Positions 4,839 to 8,295 of a stretch of DNA of 8,295 nucleotides are shown here, in pieces (the stretch's first letter is position 1; each line of letters begins with the position of its first letter). The position numbers were made by a program, and so were the translations under genes. The stretch is taken from the NCBI GenBank assembly GCA_003446295.1, contig DMBB01000112.1, forward strand, positions 1 through 8,295, in the 5' to 3' direction. The notes beneath the pieces are model-generated. The model was not told the DNA's origin. It did not search any database and was given only the letters and a program-made list of their open reading frames with translations. The DNA comes from Erysipelotrichaceae bacterium. Its GTDB lineage: Bacteria; Bacillota_I; Bacilli_A; Erysipelotrichales; Erysipelotrichaceae.

Positions 4839-7031
4839 ATGAGAAAGCGGGTCAGAATTGTCCGCATCCTGTTCCTCATGACATTAGCGGTAATGTTATT
4901 GCTTGCCTCTAATGTTTTTTTGGTGTCTATCCGCAAAGTGCATCTCCGTTCCGGAACAGATCTGAGTGCATACGCAGACAGCGCCAATACAGTTCACGAA
5001 ACACTGAAAGCCACACGCGGCAATATTTATGACCGCAACGGAACGGTCATCGCTCAGGACAGGCAGACATACAACATCGTATGCATTCTTTCGCCTGACC
5101 GTCCGACAGTCAACAATAAGATCGTATATGTACAGGATGTAGAAGGTACAGCAAGAGCTTTGTCGAAGATTCTTGATGCGGACTACGATACATTATTCGG
5201 CTATCTGAATCAGTACAATACAAACGGCTTATGGCAGACAGAACTTGGTCCTGCCGGCCGAAATCTTTCCAAAGCAACCATGGAAAAGATCCAGGACCTC
5301 GGTCTGCCCGGAATAGAATTCACAGATTCCATTCAGCGTGTTTACCCGCTCGGCTCATTCGCGTCCAATCTGATCGGCTTTGCCCAGTCAGATGAAAACG
5401 GAACGACCGTCGGCAAAATGGGCACAGAACTGTACCTTGACAGCTATCTTTCCGGTATTGACGGAAGCAGAACATATCAGGCAGACTCCAACGGTTATAT
5501 TCTGCCGGGCATGAAAGAAGAGATCGTCAGTGCGGTAAACGGCTATGATGTCTATCTCACGATCGATCAGGAACTGCAGGAGGCTCTGGAAGATGCCTTT
5601 GAAAAGACAACAGAACGGTTTGATCCGCTCCGTATCTGGGGTTCCGTCATGGACCTGGATACAGGCAAGATCCTTGCATGGGGACAGTCTCCGTCCTTTG
5701 ATCCGAACCTCATGGATATCGCAGACTACAACAACTACGGCACACAGCTTCCGTACGAGCCTGGTTCTACATTAAAGTCATTCACCTGGGCTGCAGCGGT
5801 CGACTACGGCGTTTATGACGGCGACGCACTGGTATACGGCGGCCCGTACTGCTACATATCAGATGAAAACAACAACCCGCTCAGAGTTCAGGAAAGCAGA
5901 TCCTGCATTTACAATGCCGGACGCATAAACTACGGTATGACGACGTATGACCACGGAATGATCTATTCCGCCAATACGATCGCACTGGAGATCCAGAACA
6001 GTCTGATCACACCGCAGATCCACCTCGACTATCTGAAGAAATTCGGTTTCTTCCAGCCCGTCAACAGCGACGGTCTGCCCGAGGAATCCGGCATTCTGAA
6101 TTTCACATATGCTGCTGACCGCGCTTCACTGTCCTACGGGCAGGGTTCAACCGTAACCATGCTGCAGCTGATGCAGGCATACTCTGCACTGTTCACAGAC
6201 GGAACGATGAAGAAGCCGTATTATGTCGAATCGATCCGTGACCCGTATGATTCAAGCCATGTGATCTACCAGGCAGAAACAAGGATCACCGGACAGCCGA
6301 TCACTGAAGAAAGCGCAAAAGAAATGCAGAAGATCATGTGGAAGGTCGTCAACGATGACGAAGGTACTGCAAGATGGTACAGGATCCCTGACTGCGAACT
6401 CATGGGAAAGACAGGTACTACCCAGGTCGCAATCAACGGAAGCTACGCATCAGGATATACGATCGTATCCCTGATGTGCGCACTTCCTGCAGATGATCCG
6501 CAGGTTATGGTTTACTATGCATTCGAAGCAGCGTATAATCCGAGCGCACACTATTATTCTCAGGCGCAGCAGGATCTGCTCAGAACCGTTGCACTGAAGA
6601 TAGGCGTCACACAGCCTGAAGCAGAACAGCCGGCAGAAGAACCGGTCGAAGAAACGGAAGAGCCGGTGATCACAGAGATCGTCACAAATGAAATGCCGAA
6701 TGTGATCAATCACTCTCTGGCATACGCTCACGAGAAACTTGACTGGCTGAATACAGATCTGATCGTACTCGGTGCAGGAGATACCGTGATCGATCAATAT
6801 CCGAAAAGCACAGCAATGGTCGCAACAGGACAGAAGGTATTCCTGCTGACCGATACAAACAGCTTCATCATGCCGGACATGACAGGATGGACAAGGAAAG
6901 ACGTGACCGCACTATGGAGCGTTACGGAATTCGGCGTACGAATGTCGGGCGAAGGCAGGGTAACAAGCCAGTCGATCCCGCCGGGGACGATGGTCACAAG
7001 AGGAACAGATATCGAAGTAATATTCGAATAA
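4839..7031 (+). CDS. ftsI: Class B penicillin-binding protein (FtsI/PbpB/Pbp2x type) with two PASTA domains
   Basis: 730 residues. An N-terminal membrane anchor (about 8-31) is followed by the PBP dimerisation domain with the RGNIYDRNGTVIA motif near 60, then the transpeptidase domain. All three active-site motifs are present: STLK (310-313, nucleophile Ser310), SAN (377-379) and KTGT (524-527). A Pro/Glu-rich linker (about 597-618) leads to two PASTA repeats (about 619-672 and 678-730), each starting with MPN or MPD. PASTA repeats are typical of Firmicute septal PBPs such as Pbp2x. The enzyme cross-links septal peptidoglycan on the outer face of the membrane, working with FtsL and FtsW. GGAG (4829-4832) gives 6-base spacing to the ATG. 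Calling it the main septal enzyme, rather than a sporulation SpoVD type, is inferred from position; the two are hard to separate by sequence. Confidence 0.95.
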   Translation: MRKRVRIVRILFLMTLAVMLLLASNVFLVSIRKVHLRSGTDLSAYADSANTVHETLKATRGNIYDRNGTVIAQDRQTYNIVCILSPDRPTVNNKIVYVQDVEGTARALSKILDADYDTLFGYLNQYNTNGLWQTELGPAGRNLSKATMEKIQDLGLPGIEFTDSIQRVYPLGSFASNLIGFAQSDENGTTVGKMGTELYLDSYLSGIDGSRTYQADSNGYILPGMKEEIVSAVNGYDVYLTIDQELQEALEDAFEKTTERFDPLRIWGSVMDLDTGKILAWGQSPSFDPNLMDIADYNNYGTQLPYEPGSTLKSFTWAAAVDYGVYDGDALVYGGPYCYISDENNNPLRVQESRSCIYNAGRINYGMTTYDHGMIYSANTIALEIQNSLITPQIHLDYLKKFGFFQPVNSDGLPEESGILNFTYAADRASLSYGQGSTVTMLQLMQAYSALFTDGTMKKPYYVESIRDPYDSSHVIYQAETRITGQPITEESAKEMQKIMWKVVNDDEGTARWYRIPDCELMGKTGTTQVAINGSYASGYTIVSLMCALPADDPQVMVYYAFEAAYNPSAHYYSQAQQDLLRTVALKIGVTQPEAEQPAEEPVEETEEPVITEIVTNEMPNVINHSLAYAHEKLDWLNTDLIVLGAGDTVIDQYPKSTAMVATGQKVFLLTDTNSFIMPDMTGWTRKDVTALWSVTEFGVRMSGEGRVTSQSIPPGTMVTRGTDIEVIFE

Positions 7032-7044
7032 AGGGGTGGAAGAT

Positions 7045-8010
7045 ATGGCAGTTGAAATTCTGATCGCATTTGTAATAAGTCTGGCAGCTGTTGTATATCT
7101 GATGCCGAAGTGGATCAGCTATCTGAAGATACTGAGTTTCAATCAGAATGTCAGCGAATACAGTCTGCAGGAATATAAGGAAAAAGCAAAGACGCCGATC
7201 ATGGGCGGCGTGCTGTTCATTGTAGTGCCGGTGATCGTAACGATCGTCGAAACACTGCTGCTGCATCACTTCCGTGTCGATACAGCGATCATACTGATCG
7301 TATTTGCCGGCTACGGACTGATCGGATTTATCGATGACTATCTGATCGTCGTCAAGAAAAACAACGACGGTCTCAAACCTGGTCTGAAATTCCTGATGCA
7401 GCTGGCACTGGCAGCCATATTCTTCTGGCTTTACAGAAGTCATGCTGTGCTGGATGTCAGGATCCCGTTCCTGAACAAAACAGTATACTTCGGCGCACTG
7501 TACAGTGTGCTGATCCTGTTCATGTTCACCGGCGCAAGCAATGCTGTCAATCTGACCGACGGCATGGACGGACTGGCTGCAGGCTGCACGGTATTCGCAC
7601 TGATCCCTTATCTGGTATTCGGGATCATGCAGGGAAACCATGGTGCGGTCATATTCATTGCTTCACTGCTCGGCGCGCTGTTCGGCTATCTGAAGTACAA
7701 TATCAAGCCTGCTAAGATCTTCATGGGTGATACAGGTTCCCTGGCACTGGGAGCTGCACTGGCAGCCATTGCCATGGTCGAAAAACAGGAACTGACACTG
7801 ATCCTGGCCGGCGGCGTATTCGTGATCGAAACACTGTGTGTCCTCATACAGCAGATATCCGTCAGAACGATACACAAAAAAGTCTTCATTTATACACCGA
7901 TCCATTATGCATTTGTTCTGAAGGGCATGAAGGAGAACCAGGTAGTACATATGCTGTGGGCATGTGCTGCAGTATTTGCTGTACTGGGATTGATCACAGG
8001 TCTGGCATAA
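7045..8010 (+). CDS. mraY: MraY, phospho-N-acetylmuramoyl-pentapeptide transferase (divergent)
   Basis: 321 residues and very hydrophobic, with many membrane segments as in this polytopic family. It transfers phospho-MurNAc-pentapeptide from UDP to undecaprenyl phosphate, making lipid I on the inner membrane face. Conserved elements are KAKTPIMGG, FIDDY with the Asp97-Asp98 pair, NLTDGMDGLAAG (Asp172, Asp175) and FMGDTGS (Asp229). Two normally strong motifs are changed. The REEGP-x-x-H loop is replaced by NVSEYSLQEY, and the HHHFE motif near the C-terminus reads HYAFV (His287-Tyr-Ala). I chose ATG 7045, because AGGGG at 7032-7036 gives 8-base spacing; the in-frame GTG at 7036 overlaps that Shine-Dalgarno. 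It follows the PBP gene by 13 bases and is the last gene before a terminator. Family membership is firm; the deviations may be lineage-specific. Confidence 0.93.
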   Translation: MAVEILIAFVISLAAVVYLMPKWISYLKILSFNQNVSEYSLQEYKEKAKTPIMGGVLFIVVPVIVTIVETLLLHHFRVDTAIILIVFAGYGLIGFIDDYLIVVKKNNDGLKPGLKFLMQLALAAIFFWLYRSHAVLDVRIPFLNKTVYFGALYSVLILFMFTGASNAVNLTDGMDGLAAGCTVFALIPYLVFGIMQGNHGAVIFIASLLGALFGYLKYNIKPAKIFMGDTGSLALGAALAAIAMVEKQELTLILAGGVFVIETLCVLIQQISVRTIHKKVFIYTPIHYAFVLKGMKENQVVHMLWACAAVFAVLGLITGLA

Positions 8011-8037
8011 TACAGACTGTTCCATCAAATATCAATG

Positions 8038-8073
8038 AAATAACAGAGATAGAAATATTTCTGTTATTTTTTT
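8038..8073 (+). terminator. Rho-independent terminator after mraY
   Basis: AAATAACAGAGAT (8038-8050) pairs with 8057-8069 as a 13-bp stem with one G-U pair and a 6-base loop. It ends in a T run (8067-8073). It lies 27 bases after the mraY stop and closes the operon. Confidence 0.9.
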
Positions 8074-8110
8074 GTGGAACCGCAACTGAAGGTACCGTAT
8101 ATATAAGTGA

Positions 8111-8124
8111 ATGACAAAAGTCAT
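8111..8124. repeat. Short inverted repeat ATGAC-AAAA-GTCAT
   Basis: A perfect 5-bp inverted repeat with a 4-base A spacer lies just downstream of an AT-rich TATATATAAG stretch (8098-8107). That stretch could act as a -10, but I see no convincing -35 at the right distance. The repeat is a possible operator for whatever is transcribed from here, or chance. Confidence 0.3.
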
Positions 8125-8154
8125 ATTGCTGAGACACATAAAGGAGGCGCACAT

Positions 8155-8193
8155 ATGGATCAGGCACGCTGTTTCAAAAACATCTGTACATAA
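8155..8193 (+). CDS. Possible 12-residue leader peptide or remnant gene start
   Basis: AAAGGAGG (8140-8147), essentially a perfect Shine-Dalgarno, sits 7 bases before an ATG that opens only 12 codons (MDQARCFKNICT) and ends at TAA, followed at once by TAG. Such a strong ribosome site on so short a frame suggests a leader peptide or a gene broken early. In the +1 frame a run continues to a TAA ending at 8260 (ending QAERIIRISGLLQKANEA). Another frame stays open from GTG 8196 to the window end. Neither has a good start or a recognisable family. I do not recognise a function. Confidence 0.3.
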   Translation: MDQARCFKNICT

Positions 8194-8196
8194 TAG

Positions 8197-8257
8197 TGCT
8201 TCACAAGCTGAAAGGATCATCAGAATATCCGGTCTGCTGCAGAAAGCCAATGAAGCA
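8197..8257. repeat. Inverted repeat TGCTTCA / TGAAGCA after the short frame
   Basis: TGCTTCA (8197-8203) is complementary to TGAAGCA (8251-8257), with a 47-base loop. ATCCG (8227-8231) and CGGAT (8261-8265) could pair instead, and the two pairings interlock. With the upstream 12-codon frame this is the layout of a leader region, but arms this short may arise by chance. Nothing else recognisable is seen up to the window end. Confidence 0.25.
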
Positions 8258-8295
8258 TAACGGATTCCGATGGTTTTTCATAAATTTGTCCCGCC

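Noticed and set aside
7036..7044. GTG start for mraY at 7036
   Set aside because: The GTG overlaps the Shine-Dalgarno needed for ATG 7045, and there is no separate ribosome site for it.
6994..7641. Minus-strand open frame of 215 codons opposite mraY
   Set aside because: It is antisense to mraY and rich in Gln, Asp and Tyr, as expected from the complement of a hydrophobic gene.
8032..8250. Minus-strand 72-codon frame in the 3' region
   Set aside because: It runs through the mraY terminator, has no clear ribosome site, and the protein is Cys/Phe/Leu-rich with no family.
1..8295. CRISPR array, tRNA/rRNA genes, insertion sequence ends
   Set aside because: I found no regularly spaced direct repeats beyond the MraZ boxes, no tRNA-like cloverleaf, and no transposase motifs or paired terminal repeats.

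Overview
The window looks like chromosomal DNA of a low-to-mid GC Firmicute. The best guess is Erysipelotrichia (Erysipelotrichaceae-like). The reasons are an mraZ-rsmH-ftsL-pbp-mraY order, a class B PBP with two PASTA domains, and MraZ operator repeats of the AAAGTGG + 3 nt type known from the related Mollicutes. Codon use leans to GC-ending codons and GC is near 50% by eye. The genus cannot be resolved. Every gene I accept is on the + strand.

Region 1 (1-2942) is the end of an operon of at least four tandem paralogues of the DUF62 / SAM hydroxide adenosyltransferase family (SAM + water to adenosine + methionine; relatives include the SAM chlorinase and fluorinase). Consecutive copies are separated by exactly one base (stop-T-ATG). 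Copy 1 is cut by the window edge and has lost the catalytic Asp-Arg-His residues but keeps its C-terminal domain. Copies 2 and 3 are full length with the triad. Copy 4 keeps the triad but stops at the end of the N-terminal domain, three bases before a strong terminator. In this family the active site lies between the N-domain of one subunit and the C-domain of its neighbour, so these two opposite losses raise the possibility of a mixed oligomer.

Region 2 (2943-3144) is a 202-base intergenic stretch. It holds a possible second weak terminator and a good sigma-A-type promoter with an extended -10. From the promoter spacer to the mraZ Shine-Dalgarno there is a ladder of five GTGG/GTGT boxes at 10-11 bp spacing, the expected MraZ autoregulation site.

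Region 3 (3145-8073) is the head of a division and cell wall (dcw) cluster. It encodes MraZ (regulator), RsmH (16S rRNA m4C1402 methyltransferase), an FtsL-like divisome protein, a class B transpeptidase PBP, and MraY (lipid I synthesis). The genes overlap or are nearly contiguous, and the run closes with a clear terminator right after mraY. So murD, ftsW, murG and the rest are not co-transcribed here. MraY is divergent, with His-Tyr-Ala where the family has His-His-His.

Region 4 (8074-8295) has no recognisable full gene. It contains a near-perfect Shine-Dalgarno followed by a 12-codon reading frame, flanked by inverted repeats. This could be a leader peptide or a decayed gene start.
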